64,000 nucleotides of DNA from Brevibacillus agri (GCF_004117055.1 NZ_CP026363.1:1651001-1715000), one strand, 5' to 3'; numbered from the stretch's first letter, positions 26,909-35,403 are shown. Notes: generated from the letters alone by a model not told the origin. Program-made: numbers and translations.

Positions 26909-26943
26909 GGAAAAGAAGACTGCCCACCCCAGTCTTCTTTTCC
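26909..26943 (+). terminator. Terminator after patA
   Basis: A 14-bp perfect stem (GGAAAAGAAGACTG) with a 7-nt loop and T-rich 3' arm separates the catabolic unit from the activator gene. Confidence 0.82.
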
Positions 26944-26969
26944 CCTTTCTTCTCCATGGGAGCCCTGAG

Positions 26970-26975
26970 TATAAT
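26970..26975 (+). promoter_or_regulatory. -10-like TATAAT before the activator gene
   Basis: A perfect TATAAT lies 34 bp before the activator start, after the patA terminator. No good -35 is seen. It suggests separate, sigma-A-type expression of the regulator. Confidence 0.4.
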
Positions 26976-27009
26976 AGAAGTCACACGCCAAGCAATATTG
27001 GGAGGACCT

Positions 27010-29148
27010 ATGGTTTCAAATCGTTTTGTCAGAAAAGCGTTGACTGTATCGTTTGAATCTTCAGTAAATGAAGTCCGGAACATCATGTCACGGTTCAACG
27101 AACGCTATGTGTTTGTAACCGATCCGAACAATGAACAAAAGCTCGTTGCCTATATACGCAACACCGATCTGCTGCAACGGATGACGGACGCGGACTGGAT
27201 GGACAGGCCCGTGCGCGAGTTGCCCTATCAAACGAACCTTTCTTTTTTGCAACAGGGAGAAGACGTCCCGGATTTTTTCAAAGTATGCGGAGAAGAAGTC
27301 GTCGTGGTTTCCGGTCCGGCCGGACAGCCCGAAGGCTACTTGCGCCGCGAAGATGTGCTGTACTACGTCCTGACCAGCCAGTCCGGGCACCCCGACTGGA
27401 TTCGCTCGCTGCTCAACTCGATCCCGATGGGCATTTTGATTGTGGACGAGAAGGGGCGGATCGAGAACTTCAGCTCGGAAGTGTTGCGGATGGTTCGCGT
27501 GACCCCGGAGGAGCTGCGCCAGCAACGGGTCGGCGAGTTGCTCGACCCGGACGTTTTTCACAAAGTGATCGAGTACGGGGAAAAGGTGCTCAACTACATC
27601 ATTGTCAACGAACGGATCGGGGTGCTGGCCGATTTTTGCCCGATTCGCAGCCAGGACGGCACGGTAACCGGGGCGACGATCGTCCTGCAAGATTTGCCGT
27701 ACATCGAAAAAATGGCGATGGAGATGGAATACGTCAAAAACCTCAACACCGACCTGCAAGGGATTCTTTCCTCGATCTACGACGAGATTCTCGTCCTCGA
27801 TGAAAAAGGCGTGCTGTTGCGCTACAGCGGCAACCTGATCGAAGACTTTTGGGAGATCAACAAGGAGCAGCTCGTCGGCATCAATCTGATGGAGCTGGAG
27901 CAGGAGGGGCTGTTTTTCTCCGCGATCGTCCGGATGGTGATGGAGCGAAAACGAAAAGTGTCCGTCACCCAGGAGAGCCGCTCGGGCAAAAATGTGCTCG
28001 CGGTCGGCAACCCGATTTTTGACGGCAAAGGCAAGCTGGAGCGGATCGTCATTGCGCTGCGGGATATTACGGAGACGGTCATGCTGAAGGAAGAGCTGCT
28101 CCAGGTCAAAAAAATATCGGAGAAATACAAAAAGGAACTGGAGCATTTGCGCGACCAGAAGCAGTACGCGAAAAACCGCCAGTTGATCTACGCCAGCGAG
28201 CCGATGGAAAGAGTGATGAAGTACATTCACAAGATCGCCAACACTTCGTCGACCGTGCTGCTCACCGGGGAATCCGGCGTCGGCAAAGAAGTGTTCGCTC
28301 GCACGATTTACGAGTTGGGGCCGCGCTACAACCACCCGTTCGTCAAGGTCAACTGCGGGGCGATCCCGGAGACGCTGTTGGAGAGCGAGCTGTTCGGCTA
28401 TGAAAAGGGCGCGTTTACAGGCGCGAATACGAACGGCAAGCCGGGGTATTTCCGCATGGCCCACAAAGGCGTGCTGTTTCTCGACGAGATCGGAGAAATG
28501 CCGCTCAATCTGCAGGTCAAGCTGCTGCGCGTCCTCCAGGAGCGAGAGATCATCCCGGTAGGCGGCTCGGAGATCGTCGAGGTCGATGTGCAAATCATCG
28601 CCGCGACGAACAAAAATCTCGAAAAAATGGTCGAGGAAGGCACGTTTCGCGAGGACCTTTACTATCGGCTGAACGTCATTCCTGTCGTGATTCCGCCGCT
28701 GCGCGACCGCCCGGAGGACATCCCGCTCATCAGCCTGCACTTTTTGCAAACCTTCAATGAAAAATACGACCGTTCCACCCAACTGTCCCAAGACGCCCTC
28801 GACCTGCTGGAATCGTATTCCTGGCCAGGCAACGTGCGCGAATTGCAAAACATCATCGAGCGAATCGTGGTCACCGCAGACGAGGATCTCATCGAAGCGC
28901 ACCACATTACGCCGCTGTTGAAGACGAAGAAAAAGCAGTATATGCGGCAGCGTTTGACCAAGATCATGCCGCTGAAGGAAGCGACGAGAGCGATGGAGGA
29001 GCAGCTTATCAAGATGGCGATGGACGAGTTCAAGACGACGTCCATGGCAGCCAAGGTGCTCGGCGTCAGCCAGTCCACGATCAGTCGCAAATATCAGGAA
29101 ATCCAAGAGAAGATAAGTCGAGGTGAGCAGATTGGGTTTAAAGTATGA
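27010..29148 (+). CDS. Sigma-54-dependent transcriptional activator, CBS-PAS-PAS-AAA+-HTH
   Basis: The 712-residue protein has an N-terminal CBS pair (residues about 1-115), two PAS domains (about 130-235 and 250-365, e.g. LNSIPMGILIVDEKGRIENF), then an AAA+ domain. The AAA+ domain has Walker A GESGVGKE (about 419), the sigma-54 contact loop GAFTGA (about 466) and Walker B LFLDEIGE. The C-terminus has a Fis-type helix-turn-helix (AAKVLGVSQSTISRKYQEI). There is no receiver domain, so ligands probably act through CBS/PAS. It follows the polyamine genes and is the natural candidate to bind the 19-bp-spaced boxes. GGGAGG before the ATG at 27010 sets the start; a longer frame exists upstream. Confidence 0.92.
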   Translation: MVSNRFVRKALTVSFESSVNEVRNIMSRFNERYVFVTDPNNEQKLVAYIRNTDLLQRMTDADWMDRPVRELPYQTNLSFLQQGEDVPDFFKVCGEEVVVVSGPAGQPEGYLRREDVLYYVLTSQSGHPDWIRSLLNSIPMGILIVDEKGRIENFSSEVLRMVRVTPEELRQQRVGELLDPDVFHKVIEYGEKVLNYIIVNERIGVLADFCPIRSQDGTVTGATIVLQDLPYIEKMAMEMEYVKNLNTDLQGILSSIYDEILVLDEKGVLLRYSGNLIEDFWEINKEQLVGINLMELEQEGLFFSAIVRMVMERKRKVSVTQESRSGKNVLAVGNPIFDGKGKLERIVIALRDITETVMLKEELLQVKKISEKYKKELEHLRDQKQYAKNRQLIYASEPMERVMKYIHKIANTSSTVLLTGESGVGKEVFARTIYELGPRYNHPFVKVNCGAIPETLLESELFGYEKGAFTGANTNGKPGYFRMAHKGVLFLDEIGEMPLNLQVKLLRVLQEREIIPVGGSEIVEVDVQIIAATNKNLEKMVEEGTFREDLYYRLNVIPVVIPPLRDRPEDIPLISLHFLQTFNEKYDRSTQLSQDALDLLESYSWPGNVRELQNIIERIVVTADEDLIEAHHITPLLKTKKKQYMRQRLTKIMPLKEATRAMEEQLIKMAMDEFKTTSMAAKVLGVSQSTISRKYQEIQEKISRGEQIGFKV

Positions 29149-29401
29149 CGTAGTATCGCCATTTGCCGGAACCATTGCGCGAATCTTTTTTCGATTGAGT
29201 GATTCTGTGCAGGAGGGAGAAGTGCTGTTCACGCTCGCAGACGGCAGCCGGAGCATCGACATCCTCTCTCCGGTTACAGGGAGTGTGGAGGCGATTGAAG
29301 TCGAGCAAGGCGAGCTGGTAATTGCGGGGATGATTTTGGCGTCGATCATGCTCTGCAGCGAAGAGTCGAGCAAGCGGGACGAATGCGAAAGCAAGGCGTA
29401 A
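29123..29401 (+). CDS. Lipoyl/biotinyl-like small domain protein without the modifiable lysine
   Basis: The 92-residue product has two hammerhead halves: VVSPFAGTIARIFFRLSDS then VQEGEVLF, and ILSPVTGSVEAIEVEQGE then LVIAGMILASI. In carriers the turn between them holds the E(S/M)KM-type lysine; here it reads ADGSRSID, with no lysine. So it is either a non-modified relative (glycine cleavage H-like or efflux-adaptor-like) or a degenerate carrier. It overlaps the activator gene by 26 bp using a GTG start; TTG at 29132, preceded by AGGTGAG, is an alternative. Overlap suggests coexpression with the activator. Confidence 0.65.
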   Translation: MSRLGLKYDVVSPFAGTIARIFFRLSDSVQEGEVLFTLADGSRSIDILSPVTGSVEAIEVEQGELVIAGMILASIMLCSEESSKRDECESKA

Positions 29402-29482
29402 CCCGGATCGTTTCGCCTGGGCAAAAAGCGGGCGAATGCCCGAAGCAAGCAAAATGGTTCATGCTGCGTCAAATACGTACAG

Positions 29483-29520
29483 CAAAAAGGGATCTGCCAG
29501 CGAGCGCAGATCCCTTTTTG
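29483..29520. terminator. Bidirectional terminator
   Basis: A 15-bp perfect stem (CAAAAAGGGATCTGC) with an 8-nt loop ends the activator unit and the convergent deoD. Confidence 0.88.
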
Positions 29521-29551
29521 TTGTAAGCTTTCTCGCGTACGCCGATGATGC

Positions 29552-30259
29552 TTACTCGGCGATAACGGCCTCCAGCGCCATGACGATCATGTCGTTGAAC
29601 GTCGTCTGCCGCTCTTCGGCCGTCGTTTCCTCGCCCGTGAAAATATGGTCGCTGACGGTCAGGATCGACAAACCGTTGACGCCGTACTTCGCGGCAAGCG
29701 TATAGAGCGCCGTCGTCTCCATCTCTACGGCGAGCACCCCGTAGTCGCCGAGCTTTTTCACCGGCTCCATGCTTTCGCGGTAAAACACATCGGCCGTCAG
29801 CACGTTGCCGACCCGCACCGGCAAGCCTTTGGCAACGCCTGCGTTGTACGCTTTTTGCAACAGCTCGAAATTGGCGCAAGGCGCGTAGTCGAAGCCCGGG
29901 AATGTCAGGCGGTTCATGTTCGAGTCCGTGCATGCCGTCATGGCGATAATGACGTCGCGCACATGCACGTCTTTCTGGATGCCGCCGCACGTTCCGACGC
30001 GAACCAAATTTTTCACGCCGTAGTCGCGGATCAGCTCGTTGACGTAAATCGAAATCGACGGAACGCCCATGCCTGTCCCTTGCACAGACACTCGTTTGCC
30101 TTGATAAGTGCCCGTGAAGCCGAGCATGCCGCGCACCTGGTTGTAGCAGGTCACGTCTGTGAGAAACGTCTCAGCAATGTACTTGGCCCGCAGCGGATCG
30201 CCTGGCAGCAGGATGCTTTCTGCGATTTCACCTGGTTTGGCTTGAATATGTGTGCTCAT
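29552..30259 (-). CDS. deoD: Purine nucleoside phosphorylase DeoD
   Basis: The 235-residue protein starts [20 protein letters not shown] and carries the hexameric-type phosphorylase motifs: [28 protein letters not shown], and [12 protein letters not shown]. It cleaves purine nucleosides with phosphate into base and ribose 1-phosphate. The conserved N-terminus sets the ATG at 30259. However, the only good ribosome site (AAGGAGGTG) lies 60 bp upstream and abuts another in-frame ATG at 30316, with a strong hairpin in between (see 30262-30313). The exporter gene stop overlaps that ribosome site, so the genes form an operon. Confidence 0.88.
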   Translation of the reverse strand: MSTHIQAKPGEIAESILLPGDPLRAKYIAETFLTDVTCYNQVRGMLGFTGTYQGKRVSVQGTGMGVPSISIYVNELIRDYGVKNLVRVGTCGGIQKDVHVRDVIIAMTACTDSNMNRLTFPGFDYAPCANFELLQKAYNAGVAKGLPVRVGNVLTADVFYRESMEPVKKLGDYGVLAVEMETTALYTLAAKYGVNGLSILTVSDHIFTGEETTAEERQTTFNDMIVMALEAVIAE

Positions 30260-30261
30260 GA

Positions 30262-30313
30262 TAAGGCCGTCGCGCACCGAGCGGAACGCACAGGCTCGCT
30301 CTCGGCGCGACGG
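30262..30313 (-). repeat. GC-rich hairpin between the ribosome site and the deoD start
   Basis: On the minus strand CCGTCGCG-CCGAG pairs with CTCGG-TG-CGCGACGG, giving 13 base pairs with one 2-nt bulge. It separates AAGGAGGTG (30326-30318) from the conserved ATG at 30259. Folding would bring them close together. Confidence 0.65.
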
Positions 30314-30324
30314 CATTCACCTCC

Positions 30325-31494
30325 TTAAATGGTAAAGGACTGACCAAGCTTGGACGTAGCAGGTCTTGTAATAGAAAAAACAGCGCAGACAAAGGCAATC
30401 AGCACGAAGATGCCGCCTACCCAGGCCGTGTCCACGACAGAGTGATGCTCAATGACAAAGCCGCCGACGGCCGAGCCGAGCGCAATGCCGACGTGCAACG
30501 CGGACGTGTTCAAGCCTTGCTGAATCTCGTACGACTCGGGGGCCGTTTCGATCAGGTAGTTTTGCTGCGCGGGCGTGATCGCCCAACTGAGCATGCTCCA
30601 GACAATCATCACGACGAGGAACAAATAGAGCGAAAACGTCACTGCCGGAATGAGGAACATCACGACAGCGAACGAGGCGATAATGACCAAAATGCTTTTC
30701 GTCGAACCGAGCTTGTCTGCCGCCCAGCCGCCAACGCCGCCGCCGAGCACAGCGGAGATGCCGAAAATAAAGTAGACGATGCTGACCCAGCCGGAAGACA
30801 GGTGCAAAGCCGTTTTCAAAAACGGAGTGAAATAGGCGTACAACGTCAAATGTCCGGTCAGCATGAACACGGACGTCAGTTGCGCGCTGATGATCTTCGG
30901 CTTTTTCAGCGTCAAAAGCTGCTCTCTGAGCGGAATCGTCGGCCTTGCCGGGATTTTCGGCAAAAAGGCGGAAATCCCGATCATGGAGACGAGCGTCAAA
31001 ACGGAAATAAGCAAAAACGGCGCGCGCCAGCCAAACGAATTGCCGATGACAAGGCCAAGCGGCACACCCAGCACGAGCGAACCGCTCACGCCCATGAAAA
31101 TGACGCCGATTGCTCTCGCCCGGTACGCCTCCTGGACGATCGAGGAAGCGATGGTGATGGACAGCACGATAATCAGCGAACCGCTCGCTGCGGAAAAAAT
31201 CCGCCCAAGCATCAAGATCGAATAATGAGGACTGAGCCAAGAAATGACGTTGCCGACGAAAAAAACGGCCAGCGCCCACAAATACAGCGCTTTTCGCTCG
31301 GCCTTTGCCGTTACGGTCAGCAAAATCGGAGCGGAAAGCGCAAAAACAACAGAGAACATCGTAATCAGCCAGCCTGCGGTGCTGATGGAGACTTGCAAAT
31401 CCCCCGCGATGATGTCCAAGATGCCGCCGATAATCAGCTCTACCGTTCCTACGACAAAGGCAGCGATAGCCAGGAGGTACACTTTCATGTTCAC
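30325..31494 (-). CDS. MFS purine efflux transporter, PbuE-like
   Basis: The 389-residue, 12-helix major facilitator protein resembles B. subtilis PbuE along its length as recalled: AIGVIFMGVSGSLVLGVPLG, GHLTLYAYFTPFLK, LHLSSGWVSIVYF and LNTSALHVGIALGSAVGG. PbuE exports adenine and hypoxanthine. The GTG at 31494 gives MNMKVYLLA, in line with the family N-terminus, and lies 12 nt after GGAGGT. deoD follows with overlapping signals, so nucleoside cleavage and base export are coupled. An operator-like inverted repeat covers the likely -10 box. Confidence 0.82.
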   Translation of the reverse strand: MNMKVYLLAIAAFVVGTVELIIGGILDIIAGDLQVSISTAGWLITMFSVVFALSAPILLTVTAKAERKALYLWALAVFFVGNVISWLSPHYSILMLGRIFSAASGSLIIVLSITIASSIVQEAYRARAIGVIFMGVSGSLVLGVPLGLVIGNSFGWRAPFLLISVLTLVSMIGISAFLPKIPARPTIPLREQLLTLKKPKIISAQLTSVFMLTGHLTLYAYFTPFLKTALHLSSGWVSIVYFIFGISAVLGGGVGGWAADKLGSTKSILVIIASFAVVMFLIPAVTFSLYLFLVVMIVWSMLSWAITPAQQNYLIETAPESYEIQQGLNTSALHVGIALGSAVGGFVIEHHSVVDTAWVGGIFVLIAFVCAVFSITRPATSKLGQSFTI

Positions 31495-31529
31495 GGTGGC
31501 GAGCAAACCTCCTTTTGAAATAGTTTATT

Positions 31530-31557
31530 ATAGGTTACTACGATTATAGTAACCTAT
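31530..31557. promoter_or_regulatory. Operator candidate with 10-bp arms over the pbuE promoter
   Basis: ATAGGTTACT (31530-31539) and AGTAACCTAT (31548-31557) are a perfect inverted repeat with an 8-bp centre. The minus-strand -10 TATAAT lies inside it, so binding should repress. The core GTTACT-N8-AGTAAC recurs at 7658-7677 upstream of nupC/trmB. A related half-site lies at 31573-31591. Confidence 0.65.
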
Positions 31558-31613
31558 ATCGCGGTGGATAACAACCACTATCGTAGTAACCTTTTATCTT
31601 GAGGTAACAATAT

Positions 31614-31643
31614 TTGACAATAGAGTTGGCAGACTCTTATAGT
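31614..31643 (+). promoter_or_regulatory. Sigma-A promoter for the TPR protein gene
   Basis: TTGACA (31614-31619) and TATAGT (31638-31643) with an 18-bp spacer lie about 35 bp before the TTG start. Confidence 0.75.
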
Positions 31644-31678
31644 AAAAAAAGAAAAAAGAGAGGATCGAGGGGAAATCT

Positions 31679-32353
31679 TTGGGGAAACTGTTCTTGTTCT
31701 CAATCCTGTGGTGGCTGACAGGCAATCCGTTTATCGCCATGCTGATTATTTTGCTCGTCCTGTATTTCCTGGATCGCCGCTTTGTCCGGCTGCTGCCTGA
31801 CATTACCAAGCCGTATCGCCGTTGGAGAAGGCTGTCGGCGTTACGCACGCAGTTGCGGCTGAACCCGCACGACACGCCAGCCAAGCTGGAGGCGGCCCGT
31901 CTGCACATGGAAAAGCGGCAATATGCAGAAGCACTGGCTTACTTGGAAGGGATCGCCGCCACGATGCAGGATTCGTCCGAATATTTGTGTGACAAAGGCA
32001 TTTGCTTGCTGAAGACAGGGCGGATGGAAGAGGGGCTGGAGCTGATCGGGCAGGCGTTGAAGCTCAATCCGCGCGTCAGATACGGGGAGCCGCGCCTGAT
32101 TGTCGGGGAAGAGTACGCGAAGCGCCAGCAGCGGGAAAAAGCGCTGGAATACCTGGAGGAGCTGGCGAAAATGAACATGTCGTCGTGCGAGGTGTACTTC
32201 AAGCTTGGCGTCGTGTACGACGAGCTGCAGCAAAAAGACAAGGCGAAGGCATCTTTTCGCGAAGCGACAGAAGTGTACCGGGGACTGCCCGCCTACAAGC
32301 GCCGGACAGAAAGGCGCTGGGCGCTGCTCGCGTGGCTGCGGAAAACGTTTTGA
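31679..32353 (+). CDS. Membrane-anchored TPR protein
   Basis: The 224-residue protein has an N-terminal transmembrane region (residues about 4-30, ILWWLTGNPFIAMLIILLVL) and then tetratricopeptide repeats (YAEALAYLEGIAATM, GICLLKTGRMEEGLELIGQAL, AKRQQREKALEYLEELAKM, YDELQQKDKAKASFREATE). TPRs bind partner proteins, probably on the cytoplasmic side; the partner is unknown. The TTG at 31679 with AGGGGA at good spacing is the start. It is transcribed away from pbuE and ends at a clear terminator. Confidence 0.78.
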   Translation: MGKLFLFSILWWLTGNPFIAMLIILLVLYFLDRRFVRLLPDITKPYRRWRRLSALRTQLRLNPHDTPAKLEAARLHMEKRQYAEALAYLEGIAATMQDSSEYLCDKGICLLKTGRMEEGLELIGQALKLNPRVRYGEPRLIVGEEYAKRQQREKALEYLEELAKMNMSSCEVYFKLGVVYDELQQKDKAKASFREATEVYRGLPAYKRRTERRWALLAWLRKTF

Positions 32354-32383
32354 AAATCCGGCACAACCAGATAGAGGCTTTTC

Positions 32384-32412
32384 GTGGCTGCCATGTACGG
32401 CAGCCATTTTTT
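32384..32412 (+). terminator. Intrinsic terminator
   Basis: TGGCTGCC pairs with GGCAGCCA around a 6-nt loop, followed by six T residues. Confidence 0.85.
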
Positions 32413-32540
32413 GCTTTGTTTTTTGTCCGCGCTCCTATACAATTATCCATTAAATAAGGAAAGCGTTTGCCTGCTGCTTTTTGCAATCCATGCCCGCAAC
32501 CGTTCATAATAGAACCAATACATTCAGGATGTGATACTGC

Positions 32541-33260
32541 TTGCAAATCATTGTCTATGACCTGGAAACAACCCTTACCCATCAACGGGACAAGATCCCG
32601 GAAATCATCGAGATCGGTGCGGCAAAAGTCGTGACCGGAAAAAACGGCGTGGAGGTCGACACCTTCCAGCGCTACACGTTTCCGGCCATCGAGCGCAGAA
32701 TTACGGAGCGCACCCGCAAATTTATCGGCCTGGACAAAGAAAACATGCCGACGTTTATTCCGTTTCGCAAAGCCTTCGACGCTTTTCTCGACTGGATCGG
32801 CACGGACGAGGACTACTATTTGTGCTCGTGGGGCCAGGACGACAAACGGCTGATGATCGAGCATTGCGCCCGCTTCGGACTTGATTTCAACTGGCTGCGC
32901 AACTACAACGACATCCAGCCCGCGATCAGCATGCTGCTCGCCGACCGCAAGCAGATGAGTCTGAAAGACGCGATTGATGCAGCCGGCATCGTTCAGGAAG
33001 GAAGGCTGCACTCGGCTTTGGTCGATGCCATACATACGGCGCACCTTTTAATCAAATACAACAAGACCGTCCACCTTTCGCAAAACACGCCCGAGCAAAA
33101 CTACAATTTGTCCAGCTCGCTGTACGTGACGTGCCGCTCCTGCAAAAAGCTCAAATACTACACCGCTTTTGGCAGAAAAAGCAGAAGATGCCAGGCGTGC
33201 CTGCAACATAAAAAGCAACTGGAGCAGACGGCGGAAGCGACAGCCACGAAGCAGAGCTAG
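32541..33260 (+). CDS. DEDDh 3'-5' exonuclease with a C-terminal zinc-ribbon-like tail
   Basis: The 239-residue protein has ExoI (VYDLETT), a middle acidic motif (LCSWGQDDKRLM) and ExoIII (LHSALVDAIHTAHLL) with the catalytic histidine, so it is a DEDDh exonuclease like KapD or RNase T-type enzymes. After residue 195 it adds VTCRSCKKLKYY..FG..SRRCQACLQ, two CxxC pairs that probably bind zinc. KapD-type proteins affect sporulation kinase activity in Bacillus, but assignment to that group is uncertain. The TTG at 32541 is used; the ribosome site is modest. Confidence 0.78.
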   Translation: MQIIVYDLETTLTHQRDKIPEIIEIGAAKVVTGKNGVEVDTFQRYTFPAIERRITERTRKFIGLDKENMPTFIPFRKAFDAFLDWIGTDEDYYLCSWGQDDKRLMIEHCARFGLDFNWLRNYNDIQPAISMLLADRKQMSLKDAIDAAGIVQEGRLHSALVDAIHTAHLLIKYNKTVHLSQNTPEQNYNLSSSLYVTCRSCKKLKYYTAFGRKSRRCQACLQHKKQLEQTAEATATKQS

Positions 33261-33296
33261 CGCGCAGGCGATGAGCAGCAGAGGGAGAGAAGAGAA

Positions 33297-34163
33297 ATGA
33301 TTCGCAACCTGAAGGAGCGCGACCTGGGCACGGTCGTGGCGATGCTGCAAAAAGAGGTGCAATGGCGCCCGGTGGAACTCGCGGCAATCCTGAAATCGGC
33401 CACGGTGTTTCTCTGTGAGGAGCAAGGGGAGATCGTCGCTTGCAGCTTGTACGATTTAACCTCTTTTGGCGAAGAGGGGACGGCGGAAATGTACGTGTAC
33501 ACACGTCCCGAGCAGCGCAAAAAAGGGATCGGCTCCCGGCTGTTCGACCTCGTCTGGACACAGTTGCTTGCGCACGAACAGAAGCCGACGGCGGTCGTCG
33601 CCACGTATCGCATCGACGAGGGCGATGCCGGGGGGTTTTTTGCCAAAAAAGGCTTCGCGCCGTTGTGGGGACAGCATACGATGAAGTACACAGGCGGGAT
33701 GGTGCCGGAGCCGACGCTTGCGGTCAAGCCTTTTGCCGAGCAGGAGCTGCCCTGCTACATCCAGTCCCAAAGCGACGCCTACTATGAGGTGCGCAAAAGC
33801 ATTGATCTGAAGCCGTACCGTCTGACCGACTACTGCGAACAAACGATGGACTCCTGGCAAAAGTGGCTGCTCACGGAAATGAAGGACGACATCTACATGT
33901 TCTACGAGGAACAGGGCGAGTTTGTCGGCTCGTTGATCGTGACCCCGCACGGCGAAGCCTACGATGTTTTCGTCGACCCCAAGCACCAGAAAAAAGGCTA
34001 CGGCAAACAGCTTGCCCGGTTTTTCATAAACCGGACGCTGGAAAAAGGCTTGCAGCCGTACCTCGTGACAGGAACGCACAACAAGCCTGCGATTGCTTTG
34101 TACGAAGGGACAGGCTTTCGGATTACCCAGACGATGCTGACGGCGAAGCGAGCGCTCCTGTAG
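33297..34163 (+). CDS. Tandem GNAT N-acetyltransferase
   Basis: The 288-residue protein contains two GNAT domains. The first has MYVYTRPEQRKKGIGSRLFD (acetyl-CoA loop R-x-x-G-I-G) and the second VFVDPKHQKKGYGKQLARFF. The fold uses acetyl-CoA to acetylate amines; substrates cannot be told from sequence. GAGGGAGAGA lies just before the ATG. The gap to the exonuclease gene is 36 bp, so they may be cotranscribed. A shared terminator faces the TagO-like gene. Confidence 0.8.
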   Translation: MIRNLKERDLGTVVAMLQKEVQWRPVELAAILKSATVFLCEEQGEIVACSLYDLTSFGEEGTAEMYVYTRPEQRKKGIGSRLFDLVWTQLLAHEQKPTAVVATYRIDEGDAGGFFAKKGFAPLWGQHTMKYTGGMVPEPTLAVKPFAEQELPCYIQSQSDAYYEVRKSIDLKPYRLTDYCEQTMDSWQKWLLTEMKDDIYMFYEEQGEFVGSLIVTPHGEAYDVFVDPKHQKKGYGKQLARFFINRTLEKGLQPYLVTGTHNKPAIALYEGTGFRITQTMLTAKRALL

Positions 34164-34230
34164 AGAAGCGGGCCTCGCCTGGCCTGGGCGACAAGCGAAA
34201 ACGGCAGCGCCAGCCAGCCTGTTCAGCATA

Positions 34231-34274
34231 AAAAAATGCCGCAGGTCCGTGGGAGGACCGAAGCGGCATTTTTT
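34231..34274. terminator. Bidirectional terminator
   Basis: AAAAAATGCCGC pairs with GCGGCATTTTTT, with a second inner stem (GGTCC/GGACC). Confidence 0.85.
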
Positions 34275-34278
34275 CGTT

Positions 34279-35241
34279 CTATACACCCAGCAAAAGCAGG
34301 ATAATCGAGGTCAGCGAGAAGCACATGCTGATTAAGCATAGAAACGCCACGACCTGCTTGGGATTAAGCCCCGTGCGCAGCAAGCGGTAATGCACCTGGC
34401 TGGCGTCTGCCTGGTAGATCGGCTTGCCTTGCATGAACCGTTTTGCTACGACGAACAGGTTGTCGAAGATCGGCACACCCAGCGCCAAAATCGGGATGAA
34501 CAGCGACAGGACCGTTGCCTGTTTGAAGGCTCCGTCCAGCGCGATCACGGCGAGGATAAAGCCGAGAAAAGTCGCCCCTGCGTCTCCCATGAAAATTTTC
34601 GCGGGCGGCTTGTTGTAGCGCAAGTAAGCGAGAGCGACCCCGATCAGGCTGATCGCCATGATGGCGGAGGTCGTCTGTCCTTTGACAAGGGCGACGACGA
34701 ACAGCGTACCGGCAGAAATGGCGGTCAGCCCTCCGGCGAGGCCGTCCATGCCGTCCGAAAAGTTGATGACCGTCGTCACACCGAAAATCCACAAGATCGT
34801 GAGGATGAACTGCAGCCATTCCGGCAGCAGGATGTACTCCCCGCTCAGCGGATTGTAAAAGCCGGAGAAGTTGATTCCGGACAAGTACACGATCACGGCG
34901 GCGGAAAGCTGGACAATCATTTTTGGCAGAGCGGAGAAGTCTTTGCCCTGCGTCTTGTACCAGTCGTCAATCGTGCCGATGGTAAGAAGGAGCAGCGAGC
35001 CGATCAAAACGGCAATCGTCTGTTCCGGCGATTCTTTGGAAAACAGCAGAAACGATGTAGCGAAGCCGACGAAGATCGCATAGCTGGCGGTTAGCGGGAT
35101 CGGCTCCCGATGAATCTTGCGCTCGACGTCTTTCCGGGGCTTGTCCACAAAATCAAGGCGAAACGCCAATTTGGCCAGCGGTGGAATCAGCACCATGACG
35201 ATAGCAAACGACAGCAAAAACGAAATCGCGTATGTAATCAT
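34279..35241 (-). CDS. tagO: Undecaprenyl-phosphate GlcNAc-1-phosphate transferase (TagO/WecA type)
   Basis: The 320-residue membrane protein has the GT4 hallmarks: DDW after the fourth helix region, NFSDGMDGLAGG, IFMGDAGATFLGF and a cytoplasmic HYRLLRTGLNPKQ loop. TagO transfers GlcNAc-1-phosphate to the lipid carrier and starts wall teichoic acid or related polymer synthesis. The ATG at 35241 is preferred since AGGAG lies six bases upstream. On the minus strand TCGACA, a 17-bp spacer and TATAAT form a promoter just upstream. Confidence 0.88.
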   Translation of the reverse strand: MITYAISFLLSFAIVMVLIPPLAKLAFRLDFVDKPRKDVERKIHREPIPLTASYAIFVGFATSFLLFSKESPEQTIAVLIGSLLLLTIGTIDDWYKTQGKDFSALPKMIVQLSAAVIVYLSGINFSGFYNPLSGEYILLPEWLQFILTILWIFGVTTVINFSDGMDGLAGGLTAISAGTLFVVALVKGQTTSAIMAISLIGVALAYLRYNKPPAKIFMGDAGATFLGFILAVIALDGAFKQATVLSLFIPILALGVPIFDNLFVVAKRFMQGKPIYQADASQVHYRLLRTGLNPKQVVAFLCLISMCFSLTSIILLLLGV

Positions 35242-35334
35242 GACCATCTCCTACGAAAAGACAGCTTTTTTTTGACAAGTCTATTATAGGAAGGATTCCA
35301 AATTTTGTCGACTCTTGCCGGGAAAGCCGGGGAG

Positions 35335-35354
35335 GTACCAAAAAAAGTTGGTAC
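35335..35354. promoter_or_regulatory. Inverted repeat upstream of a small membrane protein gene
   Basis: GTACCAA and TTGGTAC flank a 6-bp centre about 50 bp before the start at 35404. A TATAAT lies between it and the ribosome site. Plausible operator. Confidence 0.45.
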
Positions 35355-35403
35355 TTATTTCATGCAGCGCGAAAAAATATAATCCCTTCTAGGAGGGATC
35401 GGG

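Noticed and set aside
27088-29472. A long open frame (794 codons) antisense to the sigma-54 activator gene
   Set aside because: Same reason: a shadow of a well-supported coding strand, full of His/Arg/Asp runs with no recognisable domain.
31495-31613. A purine riboswitch before the pbuE-like gene, as in B. subtilis
   Set aside because: I looked for the three-way junction with its conserved loops and found instead short inverted repeats typical of protein operators.
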